From Elusimicrobiales bacterium (GTDB lineage: Bacteria; Elusimicrobiota; Elusimicrobia; Elusimicrobiales; UBA9959): DNA of 34,118 nt. The notes beneath the pieces were generated by a model, which saw only the letters and a program-made list of their open reading frames with translations, did no database searches and was not told the origin of the DNA. The stretch is taken from positions 1 to 34,118 of the forward strand of contig JAMPXK010000024.1 in the NCBI GenBank assembly GCA_023701245.1, read 5' to 3'. Of this stretch, positions 16,902 through 25,844 are shown in pieces. Positions within the stretch are counted from its first letter, which is position 1. Every line of letters starts with the position of its first letter. Both the position numbers and the translations under genes were made by a program.

Positions 16902-19822
16902 GCCAGCAGCTCCCTGGCGGTCGCAAGAACTTCCTCCGCCGTTATCCCGGTAAGGCAGACCGGGTCGGGACAATCGAATTTGTAGCAGGGTACCGCGCAG
17001 TCCGGGATGTCCCGGCGTACCACGCGCCTGCGCGAGTCCGGCACGGAAGGGGCGAACCGCCAGTGGTCGCCCGGCCCGAAGATACAGACCGTCCTGGCGC
17101 CGACGGCGGCGGCTATATGCATAGGCCCGGTATCGTTGGTGATAAAAACGTCGGTAAGCGAGTAGAGCGCCGCGTTCTCCCGCACCGAATACAGCCCGGC
17201 CGAAACAAAGACCCGGTCCGATATCTTCAGTTCATCCGCCAGCGCCTTTTCGGAAGCGGAACCGGTGACTATTATCAGCGCCTCCGGCCAATCGGCCAGG
17301 ATAAGCCCTATCAGCGCCTTCCACTTCTCCAGCGGCCAGCGGCGGGAAGGCCGGAAAGCGCCCGGGTTCAGCCCTATAACCGGGTGTCCGGACAACCCCC
17401 GCGCGGCCAGGTCCGAAGAGATCTTCTTTTTCTCCTCGAAGCCCGGCTCGTACTTTATCTCCAGGTCGCGCGGCTCTATCCCAAGAGGCGCCAGCAGTCC
17501 GGCCGTCAGCCGCACCTCGCTCTTCTCCTGCACCGCTTGCTCGAAGGCCGTGGCTTTACCGGTAGCCCCCAGCCCCGCGAGCGCCCGGCCCGAGTAAACC
17601 GCCGGCTTTACCAGGAAGTTGATAAGGCGGGACTTTAAGACCCCGGGCCAGGAAGAGACCAGGCTGAAGTTCACGAGCGCGTCGAACTTTTGCGACCGCA
17701 ACGCCAGCAAGGTCCTGAAGAACTTGAAAACGGCGAGAGGGGATGCGATCCGGTAGCGTATCGGGACCGAGTGCACCTTGTCCACTCCCGGCAGCCCCGC
17801 GGCGAGGTCGGCAGACCTGTCTATCGTAAGAAGTTCCACCACGGCGTCCGGGTAGGCGGACCGGATGGAACGCAGGGCCGGGGTCATCATCATTATGTCG
17901 CCCAGCCCGGCCATATTCACCAGTAATATCTTCCGGCGCCCCTGTACGTTCCAGGGACCCGCGATGGCGGCCGGGGGGGTATGTCGCATCTGTTCATGCC
18001 AGAGGTGGAACACGGACGCGGCATATATGAGGTCATAGCGGTTACTGCGGCCGGAGGCGTGCTCGGCCAGCAGCCGTTCCACTCCCGCCTGCGACAGCAC
18101 TCCGGCCCCCGCGATGTTACCGGCGCAAAGCGCGTCGGCGGTGAAAGTCTTCAGCTCTTTCTCCTGCCAGCGCGCCAGCGGCACCTGGAAGCCGCGTTTG
18201 GGTCCGCTCAAGATCTCCGGCGGCAGTTTTTGCGCCATGGCTTTCTTCAGCAGGTACTTGAGCCTGAACCCTTTTGTCTTCGCGGCCAGCGGAACCCCGG
18301 CCATGAATTCCGCCAGGCGGATGTCGGTGAAAGGCACGCGCAGCTCAAGGGAATTGGCCATGGAGGCCCTGTCGGCCAGGCAGAGCAGGTCGTCGGGCAG
18401 GTAACTGCCCAGTTCGAACCTGAAGATCTCGTCCGGGCCGCCCGGCAAGCCTGGCAGTTGGGCCCCGGCCCCAAGCAGGGCCATTTCCATGCGCCCCGAG
18501 TAAAAATACTTCTTCTCTTCCGCTCCAAGGTAGGAGATCCAGGAGTTGTAGACGCCCCCGAAATCCGAAGCGCCGCAGGCCAGGAAGCGTTTTACCCGGC
18601 CGGGCAGGTTGAAAGAGGAGCGGCTCTCCGGCAGCAGGGCCGCAGCGCGGCCGGCCAGTCCCCGCAGGGAAGCCGGGACTTTCAGATAGGCAGGCAGAAG
18701 CCGCGCGCCGAGATGGCGCGGGTAGCCGCCGAAAAGCTCGTCCCCGCCCACTCCGGCCATGGCTACGGTGACATGCTTGCGCGCCTCTTTGGTGACCAGG
18801 TAGTTGGCCAGAGCGGAAGAATCGGCAAAGGGCTCGTCGAAATGCCCCGACAGTTCCCTGATGACCGCGCCTATGTCCGCTTTCACCGGGATCTCCACGT
18901 GCTCCGCCCCGAAGTGCCGGGCTGCGGCGCGCGCGGCGGGCAGTTCATCGAAACTTTCCTCTCCGAAACCGGCCGTAAAGGTCTTCACTCCTGCGCCGCA
19001 ATGCTCGGCCATGAACGAGAGGATGGCCGTGGAATCCATGCCGCCGGAAAGCAGCAAGCCCAGGGGCACGTCGCTGACCAGCTGTTCTTTTACGCTTTTT
19101 GAAAGCAGGCCGCGGATGTTTTCCAGGTAGTATTCCTCAGCCTGTTCTTTGCCGGGAACCGCCTCCAGCGTCCAGTACTTCTCCAGGCGAGCGCTGCCGT
19201 TGCGGAAAAAGAGGGCCGTGGCCGGTTCCAGCTTTTTCACTCCCTTGTAAACGGTGAGCGGCGCCGGGATATAGAGATAGGTAAAGTAGAAGTCCACCGC
19301 CAGGGGGTCCAGGTCGCCGCAGACGCCCGCGGCAAGGCGCAGGGCCTTAAGTTCCGAGGCGAAGTAAAGCCTGTCGCCGGCCAGCGCGTAGTACAGCGGC
19401 TTTATGCCGAACTGGTCGCGCGCCAGCATAAGCTTGCGCTCTTTGGCGTCCCACAGCGCGAAAGCGAACATGCCCCGCAGCAGCCTGGGGAAGTCCTCCC
19501 CGAGTTCCTCATAGAGATGCACCAGCACTTCGGTATCGGTATTGGTGCGGAAGCGGTGGCCCTTGGCCTGCAGGTCGGCGCGCAGCTCCTTGAAATTATA
19601 GATCTCGCCGTTGAACACTACGGTAACGGTATTATCTTCGTTGGAGATCGGCTGGGAACCGGTGGCCAGGTCTATGATCTTCAGGCGGCGCATCCCCAGC
19701 GACACGTTCCCCCCGTCGCTGAAGAACCCGTCCTCGTCCGGCCCGCGGTGGACCAGCGCCGCCGCCATGCCCTTAAGCAGCGTCTCGTTAGCCGGCCCGG
19801 AAAATCCGCAGATACCGCACAT
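16898..19822 (-). CDS. Asparagine synthase-type amidotransferase fused to a family 9 glycosyltransferase
   Basis: 974 residues in one uninterrupted frame. Residues 1-~210 form a class II glutamine amidotransferase (Cys2 nucleophile in MCGICG, HRGPDEDG at 25-32, FNGEIYNF). Residues ~225-610 are the ATP-pyrophosphatase asparagine synthase domain (SGGMDS at 259-264, GVGGDELFGGYPRH). From 631 to the end is a complete GT9/heptosyltransferase-like domain (KILLVNMAGLGDIMMMTPAL, then GLNPGAF..RRWPLEKW, and NDTGPMHIAAAVGA at 896-909). The joint (GPWNVQGRR) lies near 17932 and has no start codon with a ribosome site. AsnB-like enzymes in glycan loci amidate uronic acids or act on amino-acid substituents; GT9 adds heptose or related sugars. 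The start at 19822 has AGGGAG upstream. A 77-bp spacer precedes the gene, the largest gap in the locus. Confidence 0.88.
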   Translation of the reverse strand: MCGICGFSGPANETLLKGMAAALVHRGPDEDGFFSDGGNVSLGMRRLKIIDLATGSQPISNEDNTVTVVFNGEIYNFKELRADLQAKGHRFRTNTDTEVLVHLYEELGEDFPRLLRGMFAFALWDAKERKLMLARDQFGIKPLYYALAGDRLYFASELKALRLAAGVCGDLDPLAVDFYFTYLYIPAPLTVYKGVKKLEPATALFFRNGSARLEKYWTLEAVPGKEQAEEYYLENIRGLLSKSVKEQLVSDVPLGLLLSGGMDSTAILSFMAEHCGAGVKTFTAGFGEESFDELPAARAAARHFGAEHVEIPVKADIGAVIRELSGHFDEPFADSSALANYLVTKEARKHVTVAMAGVGGDELFGGYPRHLGARLLPAYLKVPASLRGLAGRAAALLPESRSSFNLPGRVKRFLACGASDFGGVYNSWISYLGAEEKKYFYSGRMEMALLGAGAQLPGLPGGPDEIFRFELGSYLPDDLLCLADRASMANSLELRVPFTDIRLAEFMAGVPLAAKTKGFRLKYLLKKAMAQKLPPEILSGPKRGFQVPLARWQEKELKTFTADALCAGNIAGAGVLSQAGVERLLAEHASGRSNRYDLIYAASVFHLWHEQMRHTPPAAIAGPWNVQGRRKILLVNMAGLGDIMMMTPALRSIRSAYPDAVVELLTIDRSADLAAGLPGVDKVHSVPIRYRIASPLAVFKFFRTLLALRSQKFDALVNFSLVSSWPGVLKSRLINFLVKPAVYSGRALAGLGATGKATAFEQAVQEKSEVRLTAGLLAPLGIEPRDLEIKYEPGFEEKKKISSDLAARGLSGHPVIGLNPGAFRPSRRWPLEKWKALIGLILADWPEALIIVTGSASEKALADELKISDRVFVSAGLYSVRENAALYSLTDVFITNDTGPMHIAAAVGARTVCIFGPGDHWRFAPSVPDSRRRVVRRDIPDCAVPCYKFDCPDPVCLTGITAEEVLATARELLA

Positions 19823-19899
19823 TAAAAGCTCCCTTGGCTGGATATGTTCTCGCCCTTCGGCATTTCAGCATCAAACAAACTTACCCACACGATCCCGAC

Positions 19900-21090
19900 T
19901 CAACGGTTTTCAGGCCGAACACAGATAGAGTTGTAAATCTTGGCGGCACCGGTTGCCAGGGCTGTCAGTGAATGCGTAGAGGAGTAGAACTCCCGCGCGC
20001 GGGCGGACAGGTAGACCATTTCCGTGGGACTGCCCGCCACCCGGAGCAGCGCCGCGCAAAGGGCCGCGGGGTCGCCCGCCTTAAAGCGGTGGCCCGCCTG
20101 GCCCCAGCCCAGCGCTTCCGGGTTGCCGGAAGCGTCGGAGGAGACTATGGCCAGGCCTGCGCGCATGGCTTCTATAACGCCCTGGTCGGACATCGTCTTT
20201 AGCGCCGGGGCCGCGAAGATCTCCGCGTCTGCCAGCAGTTCCCCGGCATCCGGCCTGAAGCCGAGCAGTTTTACCCTGGAGGCCAGCCCCAGCTCCCCTA
20301 TGCGCGCCCGCAGCGGCTCCTGCTCGGGCCCAGCGCCGGCGATGGCGCAGTACAGCGCGGAATTGCCCGCCTTAACCGCCAGCGCCATGGCCTCTACCAG
20401 CGTCAGGAAGCCGCTTTCGCGGCTGAGCCGGCCCATGGAGCAGACGAGGATGTCCGTATCTTTAAGGCCCAGTTCCCGGCGCACCCTCCCCCGCCGGAGG
20501 TATTTAAAATCTTCCACGCCGCGCGGAAGCGTAAAACATTTGCGGCGGTACCCGTACTCGTCGGTTATCCCCGCGCAGGCCCAGGCCCCCGGCAGCACCA
20601 GCGCGTCGCACTTTTCCAGCGCCAGCCGCCGCTGGGCGTCCAGCCAGGCCGGCCGCTGGGAACAGAAAACCGCTTCAGGGGTGAACAACAGCGGTTTTTT
20701 AATGACCCAGTCTTTGGAAACTTTCCGGAAAGCCAGCACCGCCGGCGTGTCCCAGGCGTGTATCAGGTCCGCCTGTTCCAGGTCCGTGCCGTATTCCTCC
20801 AGCTTGGAGGCGTAGGCGCGCACTATGCCGGCCATATCAAGCCGCTCCCTGAAATTCTTAAGCCCGCGGGAAAAAAGCGGCGTAGGGGCCGCCCCGGGAG
20901 GCGGCAGTCCTTCCGCCTCCGGGGTAAAGATCCGCGGTCTCTCGTAGCGCGCCACGGCGGCGGCTTTCCAGCCAAGCTCGTCGGCGGCGGCATTAATAGA
21001 GGTAACAAGCCGCAATATATCCGCCCCCGCTTCCATGCCGGAGCTTACATAGGCTTTTCCAAGGGCAGTAAGATAAATTACTTTTTTCAT
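19900..21090 (-). CDS. GT4-type glycosyltransferase
   Basis: 396 residues from the ATG at 21090 (MKKVIYLTALGKAYVSSG); upstream in-frame codons to 21150 overlap the neighbouring methyltransferase and are rejected. GT-B fold: an N-terminal acceptor domain and a C-terminal donor domain with CSMGRLSRESGFLTLVEAM, IAGAGPEQEPLRARI, LLGFRPDAGELLADAEIFAAP and IEAMRAGLAIVSSDASGNPEAL. In the EX7E signature the second Glu is present but the first is not at the usual position (SDQGVIEAM), a mild deviation. It probably adds a hexose from a nucleotide sugar at the cytoplasmic face during glycan assembly. The gene begins 10 bases after the preceding methyltransferase; specificity unknown. Confidence 0.85.
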   Translation of the reverse strand: MKKVIYLTALGKAYVSSGMEAGADILRLVTSINAAADELGWKAAAVARYERPRIFTPEAEGLPPPGAAPTPLFSRGLKNFRERLDMAGIVRAYASKLEEYGTDLEQADLIHAWDTPAVLAFRKVSKDWVIKKPLLFTPEAVFCSQRPAWLDAQRRLALEKCDALVLPGAWACAGITDEYGYRRKCFTLPRGVEDFKYLRRGRVRRELGLKDTDILVCSMGRLSRESGFLTLVEAMALAVKAGNSALYCAIAGAGPEQEPLRARIGELGLASRVKLLGFRPDAGELLADAEIFAAPALKTMSDQGVIEAMRAGLAIVSSDASGNPEALGWGQAGHRFKAGDPAALCAALLRVAGSPTEMVYLSARAREFYSSTHSLTALATGAAKIYNSICVRPENR

Positions 21091-21100
21091 CAAAATGCTG

Positions 21101-21808
21101 TCAGTTGAAAACAGTATCCTCCGCAGGGCCCGCCTTCCAGCCGCAGGCAACGGGTGGCTGCATCCGCTTCTTTAGAAGATAGAAAGTAAAACAGGAAAGG
21201 CCAGGAAAGTGTCCGCCCAACAGGCTTAAAAAAGGATACGGTAGAGGGTAAAGATTACTACAGTCCACCGCTGCAAGCTCGAAGTTCCCATTCTGTCTCA
21301 GGAAGCGGACAAAGGAGGCGTGGGCGAAGCCCCGCACATGCGGGCCGTCGATGGCGTTGGCCAGCGGCTGCAGACCGGCCAGCAGCAGCAACCGGTTGTA
21401 AAGCCCGGCCATGTTCGGAACCCCGATGAGCAGAAAGCCCCCTGGCTTCACCACCCGGTCCATTTCGGAGAGCGGCAGAAAGATATTTTTAAGATGTTCC
21501 AGCACTTGGTTACAAATCACCAGATCAAAAGAGTTATCAGCTACGGGGAAGCGGTCCATTTCAATATTAACCCGGTAAACCCCGAAATCCTTTTCAGCCT
21601 CAGCCGCGTAATGGGCCTGAGGCTCTACTCCCTTTACCGCGGAGAGCGGCACCCCCAGCGCCTGGGCATACGCGCGGGTTTTCTGGCCTCGCGCACACCC
21701 CACGTCCAGCAGAGAAGCGGCCTGGATCCGGCCGAGCAGTCGCATTACGGCATAGTGATTGCGCAAGCCCTCTTCTCCCGCCTTTACCCATTTTTTTGCC
21801 AGCGACAT
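21101..21808 (-). CDS. SAM-dependent methyltransferase (Methyltransf_11 type)
   Basis: 235 residues. Motif I is LLDVGCARGQKTRAYAQ, followed by VKGVEPQAHYAAEAEK, RFPVADNSFDLVICNQVLEHL (motif II) and EMDRVVKPGGFLLIGVPN (motif III), a typical class I fold. AGGGAGAGTTT precedes ATG 21808, a good ribosome site. It lies between two GT4 genes with gaps of 9 and 10 bases, so it belongs to the same transcript and likely methylates the growing glycan or a precursor. The acceptor and position are not predictable. It lacks the N-terminal zinc ribbon of the two paralogous methyltransferases elsewhere in the locus. Confidence 0.82.
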   Translation of the reverse strand: MSLAKKWVKAGEEGLRNHYAVMRLLGRIQAASLLDVGCARGQKTRAYAQALGVPLSAVKGVEPQAHYAAEAEKDFGVYRVNIEMDRFPVADNSFDLVICNQVLEHLKNIFLPLSEMDRVVKPGGFLLIGVPNMAGLYNRLLLLAGLQPLANAIDGPHVRGFAHASFVRFLRQNGNFELAAVDCSNLYPLPYPFLSLLGGHFPGLSCFTFYLLKKRMQPPVACGWKAGPAEDTVFN

Positions 21809-21817
21809 AAACTCTCC

Positions 21818-22957
21818 CTAGTCTTCGGCAAGTTCTGAATATATCCTGTCGTGTCCGGCCAACATAGCGGCAACACCAAAACGGTCGGAGATGTCTGCCT
21901 GCGCTTTTTTGCCCATTTCCGCCGCCCTGGGGCGGTCAATAATAACCCACCTTAAGGCTGCAGCCAGTTCTGCAACGCCGCCGGACGGCACCAGGAGGCC
22001 GTTGCGTCCGCCCTCAACCACCTCGTTCACTCCTTCGATATCAGATGCTATCACAGGCTTTCCCATGGCCATGGCCTCCAATAGCCCAATGGGCAGCCCC
22101 TCACGCAGAGAAGGCAGCAGGAACGCGTCTGAAGCGGCCAGCAACGGACTCACATCACGGAGAAAACCGGTGAACAGAACTTGTCCGGCCAAGCCAAGCT
22201 TTCCTGCCCGCTCCTCAAGCGCCGCGCGCAATGGACCTTCTCCGGCTATGACGCACTTTAGCGCCAAGCCTGACGAACGCGCCTCGGCAAGAGCGTCCAA
22301 TAAAGTGAATAATCCTTTTTCAGCGCTGAGTCGAGAACAGGCGCAGACCATTACCTCTTCCCTGCCGACTCCGTAGCGGGACCTTACCTCCGCACTAGTG
22401 TCTCCTCCGGCTGGGACTTTCCAAGTTTCAATCCCGTTGTAGACAAGGACTATCTTGGACGCAGGAACTTTTTTCTGAAGCAGTTTACGCTCTATATGCC
22501 GGGCCACGGCCACGAAACGGTCGCAGGCCCCGGAGGACATGCCGTCCAGAACGGAATAGAGAGTTTTTCTGACCGGTGACACGTCATATTCTTCCACCGG
22601 TGAGGCCACCGTGGAAACAACTCGCGCTCCGGTCAGGCTGGCGGCCAGCCTGGCGTAGAAATCCGCGCGCGGCCCCTGGCTATGCACGATCTTTATCCCG
22701 TTGTCTTTTATGATGCGGCGAAGGGAAAGAACGGCCCCTGGCGAGACCAGGCGGCGCAAGTCCAGATGGATCACCCTGGCTGCCCCGGAGATCTCGCCCG
22801 TGAAAGCTTCAGAACCGGGAACGCCTGTCAAACAGGCCGCATGTATAGCGTATCGTTCTCTGTTCAGTCCGTTGATAAGTTGGGCAAAAGCCCGCTCACC
22901 GCCGCCGTAACGCTCGTTCTCTATTACATACAGCAGGGGAATCCTTGTCTCCGGCAT
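21818..22957 (-). CDS. GT4-type glycosyltransferase
   Basis: 379 residues. N-terminal domain has YVIENERYGGGERAFAQLINGL, the glycine-rich acceptor-side loop of GT4 enzymes. The donor domain shows ACSRLSAEKGLFTLLDAL, VIAGEGPLRAALEE, VLFTGFLRDVSPLLAASDAFLLPS and a full EX7E motif (EGLPIGLLEAMAMGKPVIASD). Expected to transfer a sugar with retention of configuration. The start codon ATG (22957) shares its A with the TAA of the preceding GT4 gene, a one-base overlap implying coupled translation. Linkage specificity unknown. Confidence 0.9.
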   Translation of the reverse strand: MPETRIPLLYVIENERYGGGERAFAQLINGLNRERYAIHAACLTGVPGSEAFTGEISGAARVIHLDLRRLVSPGAVLSLRRIIKDNGIKIVHSQGPRADFYARLAASLTGARVVSTVASPVEEYDVSPVRKTLYSVLDGMSSGACDRFVAVARHIERKLLQKKVPASKIVLVYNGIETWKVPAGGDTSAEVRSRYGVGREEVMVCACSRLSAEKGLFTLLDALAEARSSGLALKCVIAGEGPLRAALEERAGKLGLAGQVLFTGFLRDVSPLLAASDAFLLPSLREGLPIGLLEAMAMGKPVIASDIEGVNEVVEGGRNGLLVPSGGVAELAAALRWVIIDRPRAAEMGKKAQADISDRFGVAAMLAGHDRIYSELAED

Positions 22958-24081
22958 TAAATTCCCCCCGCTATTTCCAGGTAGATCTTTTCATATTTCC
23001 CGGCCATCGATTCCACGGTAAAATCTGCGCGTATAAGTTCGCCCGCTTTTTTCGAGAGCCCGGCTGCCAAGGGCACGTCATCGATCAATCTAGAGATGCC
23101 GTCGGCAAGAGCTCCGGAGTCTTCAGCGGGAACGGTCAGGCCGGTAACGCCGTCCTTAAGTATGTCGGCATGCCCCGGAATGGCCGTGCCCACGCAGGGC
23201 AGGCCGGCCAACATGGCTTCACCCAGCGACAAGCCCAGACCTTCCCAGCGCGACGGCGCCGCATACACGTCCGACGCGGCCAGTACGTCCTGCGCATCGC
23301 CGCGGCGGCCCAAAAAACGGATTTCTTTCTCAACTCCGAGACCAGCCGTGAGGGAACGCAGCGCCGGCAGATCTTCACCGTCCCCGGCAAGGAGCACACA
23401 AATCCGGAGGCCGCGCTTTACCAGCAGAGCGGCCGCTTTTATCAGTACGTCCTGCCCTTTCTGCCTGGCCAGCCGGGCCAGGCAGCAGACCACTTTTTCT
23501 CCTTCCGCTATCCCGAACTCTACGCGCGCTTTTCCACGGCCCTTGGAAGCGGCTCCATGAAGATCTATACCGTTCGGAACTGCCCGCAAACGATCACCGG
23601 GTCCGCCGAGCCTGAACCCTGCCGCTACAGCTATACTTTCGGAACAGAACACCACCCGGGAACAGAGAAAAAAAGTCGCCCGATTTAAGAGGCGCCAATA
23701 CCACGGCTCACTTGAGATCGGATTTTCCACTGCGTGCAGGACCTTTAAACGCGACAGGAACGGCCCCAGCAGGCGCACCGGCAGGGAGAGCTCCGGCATA
23801 TTTGTCTGGACTATATGTGGACGCAAACGCAGCAGAAGCTTAAACAGGCGGCCCCAGGCAGCCGGGTCCAGGAACCTGCGTGCCCGGAGGAAGATCACTT
23901 CTGCGCCGCAATCGGAGAATTCCGGAGCCAGCGTTTCATCCCCCCAGAAAGAGCAGACCGAAACCTCAAAACGGCCCTTGTTCAGATATTTTACAGTATT
24001 GAGCGCCACCCGCTGGGCCCCGAAAGGGGCCAAGTCATGCATGAATATCAGCAGTCTTATCTTTCCGGATCCCATGCTCAT
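22957..24081 (-). CDS. GT4-type glycosyltransferase
   Basis: 374 residues; ATGs at 24081 and 24075 are both possible starts. Signatures: FMHDLAPFGAQRVALNTVKYL at the N-terminus, VCCLARLARQKGQDVLIKAA, VLLAGDGEDLPALRSL, IRFLGRRGDAQDVLAASDVYAAPS and an intact EX7E (EGLGLSLGEAMLAGLPCV). A retaining glycosyltransferase acting on a lipid-linked or nascent glycan is expected. It starts two bases after the CDP-alcohol phosphotransferase stop and overlaps the next GT4 by one base. It is clearly related to, but not a close copy of, the adjacent GT4. Confidence 0.9.
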   Translation of the reverse strand: MSMGSGKIRLLIFMHDLAPFGAQRVALNTVKYLNKGRFEVSVCSFWGDETLAPEFSDCGAEVIFLRARRFLDPAAWGRLFKLLLRLRPHIVQTNMPELSLPVRLLGPFLSRLKVLHAVENPISSEPWYWRLLNRATFFLCSRVVFCSESIAVAAGFRLGGPGDRLRAVPNGIDLHGAASKGRGKARVEFGIAEGEKVVCCLARLARQKGQDVLIKAAALLVKRGLRICVLLAGDGEDLPALRSLTAGLGVEKEIRFLGRRGDAQDVLAASDVYAAPSRWEGLGLSLGEAMLAGLPCVGTAIPGHADILKDGVTGLTVPAEDSGALADGISRLIDDVPLAAGLSKKAGELIRADFTVESMAGKYEKIYLEIAGGI

Positions 24082-24083
24082 TT

Positions 24084-24902
24084 TTAACTGGCAGGGCTGC
24101 GGCCCAACCCCGACATAAACACCTCTCTTCCCCTGCGGCAGTATGAAACCAGCAGCGCAAGCGTCATCACGGAATAGAAAAGCAGGAAAAAAGCCAAAAA
24201 CAAGTCCGCCGCGCGCAGCGCGAAAGCGGCAGCCAGCAGCAGATAATGCGTTTCCCTTACCCTCAGGTTATGCATCATAACGCGCAGAAAAACTTCAACC
24301 CCACGTTTTCCCTGCAATGGGGTGGAGGAGGGAACCATCCCGGCGTCACCGCGCAATTTTTCCCAATACGCTTTCAGAGTCAGGTCAAAAACGCTGTCCA
24401 GATATGCCCCGTAGGAAGCCAGAAAAGAAACGGCGCCGCCCGCCGCCACCCAGAAGCCGGAGGGTATCCCCAAAGAATTCCCAAAACCGCTGAGTTCCGG
24501 CATGCGCCACACCGCGATTCCAAGCACTCCCCAGAAAAGCATATCCGCCCACCACATTATCGAATCCAGGAAACGCCCGTATGGATTACGGGTGCCCATT
24601 ATCCTGGCTATGCCGCCGTCTATGCAGTCCATGAAATTGAACAGACAGAGGAACAGAACCCCTGGCCAGAGCAGCGGTCCGGAAGGCCAAAGCAGGCAAG
24701 ACAGCCCGCAAAGAGCGAAGAACCCTGACAGCCATGAGGCCCCTTCAGAAGACACGCCCAGCCGCACCAGCAGCCAGATAGCCGGGAAAGATGGCGGCCT
24801 GAAGACAAAGCGGCTCGCAAAAAGGCGGCGTTCATACTCACGCTTGTCTTCGTGGGCGGCCATTATTTCCCGCATGCCTGGATATTTTGGGGTTTCAGTC
24901 AT
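24084..24902 (-). CDS. CDP-alcohol phosphotransferase with an atypical signature
   Basis: 272 residues from ATG 24902 (one base after the upstream stop); a GTG at 24950 lies inside the neighbour and is rejected. Several membrane helices. The CDP-OH-P signature is recognisable: Asp92-xx-Asp95-Gly96, Ala99-Arg100, Gly109, Asp113 (DCIDGGIAR ... GRFLD). The last Asp expected four residues after Asp113 is Trp117; the next acidic residue is Asp120. In characterised members that Asp is the proposed catalytic base, so activity or geometry may differ. In a polysaccharide operon this family may attach a phospho-alcohol (for example phosphoglycerol, phosphoethanolamine or phosphoinositol-like group) to a sugar or lipid. 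The N-terminal ~40 residues form a charged cytosolic extension. Confidence 0.78.
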   Translation of the reverse strand: MTETPKYPGMREIMAAHEDKREYERRLFASRFVFRPPSFPAIWLLVRLGVSSEGASWLSGFFALCGLSCLLWPSGPLLWPGVLFLCLFNFMDCIDGGIARIMGTRNPYGRFLDSIMWWADMLFWGVLGIAVWRMPELSGFGNSLGIPSGFWVAAGGAVSFLASYGAYLDSVFDLTLKAYWEKLRGDAGMVPSSTPLQGKRGVEVFLRVMMHNLRVRETHYLLLAAAFALRAADLFLAFFLLFYSVMTLALLVSYCRRGREVFMSGLGRSPAS

Positions 24903-24903
24903 A

Positions 24904-25842
24904 CTATTTATTCTCCGTTTTAAGCCAGGCCGGGCCGGGACCTTTTTCACCGGATAAGTATCCGGTTATTCCCGCAGCATAAGCGGCGGCTCGCCTGAAT
25001 CTATCAGGCACGCCGGACTTGAATAACAGCCAGGCTATGTCCCTTGCAAAACCGCCCAGCAGTTTTTTCTTGGCAGCCGGAGCATGCCGCTCGCAGAACA
25101 GCAGCTGCCCCCGGGTCTTGTGATAGATCTTGAAAGGCGAATCATTGCCGCCGGAAGAGACGGAGACCTTATGCCATATCCTTGCCTCGGGGACTACCAC
25201 GCTCTTGAACCCGGCTGCCGCGGCGCGCAGGCCCCAGTCCGAATCTTCCCAATAAAGGAAGAAACTCTCGTCTAAGCCGCCTATGCTCTCCACCAGCTTC
25301 CTGCTTGCCAGCAGGCAACAGCCGGTAACGTAATCCGTGGCTGCCGGTTCCGGCATGCCGAAAGACTTTTCAGTAAGGTCGGCGCCGGGGAAAGCGAAAG
25401 AGCAGCAGACTGGGTCGAAGGAGGCGCCGCTGAACCATATCTTTTCCGGTTCCGAAAAATAGAAGATGCGCGGCCCGGCCATACCGACATACGGGTCCTT
25501 CCCGGCCTCAGCGACCAGCTTGTGCAGAAAATCCGGGGCAACTGCCGTGTCGTCGTTGAGCAGCAGAACATAATCGGCCCCACGCTCCAGAGCCAGTTTT
25601 ATCCCGGGGTTATTGCCTCCGGCAAAACCGGCGTTGTGCCCGGTAAAGAGAACCTCCGCTACGCGAGGCGAAGCCGAACGCACCTGAACGGCCAGGGAAT
25701 CTTCGGCCGGCCCGTTACGGACCACTATTATGTCCAGCGCCCCGTAAGAGCAGGTCCCCAGTGAGCGCAGGCAGTCCAGCAGCAGGTCTTTGCCCGCCGC
25801 GTTAAGGACCACCGCCGTTATCTTTGGGTCCGCTCCGGGCAT
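24904..25842 (-). CDS. GT2-type glycosyltransferase (rhamnosyltransferase-like)
   Basis: 312 residues with a GT-A fold. TAVVLNAAGKDLLLDCLRSL at the N-terminus, FTGHNAGFAGGNNPGIKLAL (the N.GFA.GNN motif of WbbL/RfbF-like enzymes), LLLNDDTAV with the metal-binding NDD at 96-98, TDYVTGCCLLASRKL and GGLDESFFLYWEDSDWGLRAAAAG. This subgroup often transfers rhamnose or another deoxyhexose in O-antigen synthesis; that is family knowledge, not proven here. The ATG at 25842 is two bases after the next GT2 stop. No membrane helices. Confidence 0.9.
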   Translation of the reverse strand: MPGADPKITAVVLNAAGKDLLLDCLRSLGTCSYGALDIIVVRNGPAEDSLAVQVRSASPRVAEVLFTGHNAGFAGGNNPGIKLALERGADYVLLLNDDTAVAPDFLHKLVAEAGKDPYVGMAGPRIFYFSEPEKIWFSGASFDPVCCSFAFPGADLTEKSFGMPEPAATDYVTGCCLLASRKLVESIGGLDESFFLYWEDSDWGLRAAAAGFKSVVVPEARIWHKVSVSSGGNDSPFKIYHKTRGQLLFCERHAPAAKKKLLGGFARDIAWLLFKSGVPDRFRRAAAYAAGITGYLSGEKGPGPAWLKTENK

Positions 25843-25844
25843 TC

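Noticed and set aside
16902-16973. Longer N-terminus for the zinc-ribbon methyltransferase
   Set aside because: It lies inside the preceding gene and adds sequence without domain; ATG 16901 forms a standard ATGA overlap.
17900-17960. Two separate genes (asnB and GT9) with a hidden start
   Set aside because: No ATG/GTG with a ribosome site at the joint, and the frame is continuous; kept as one fusion gene.
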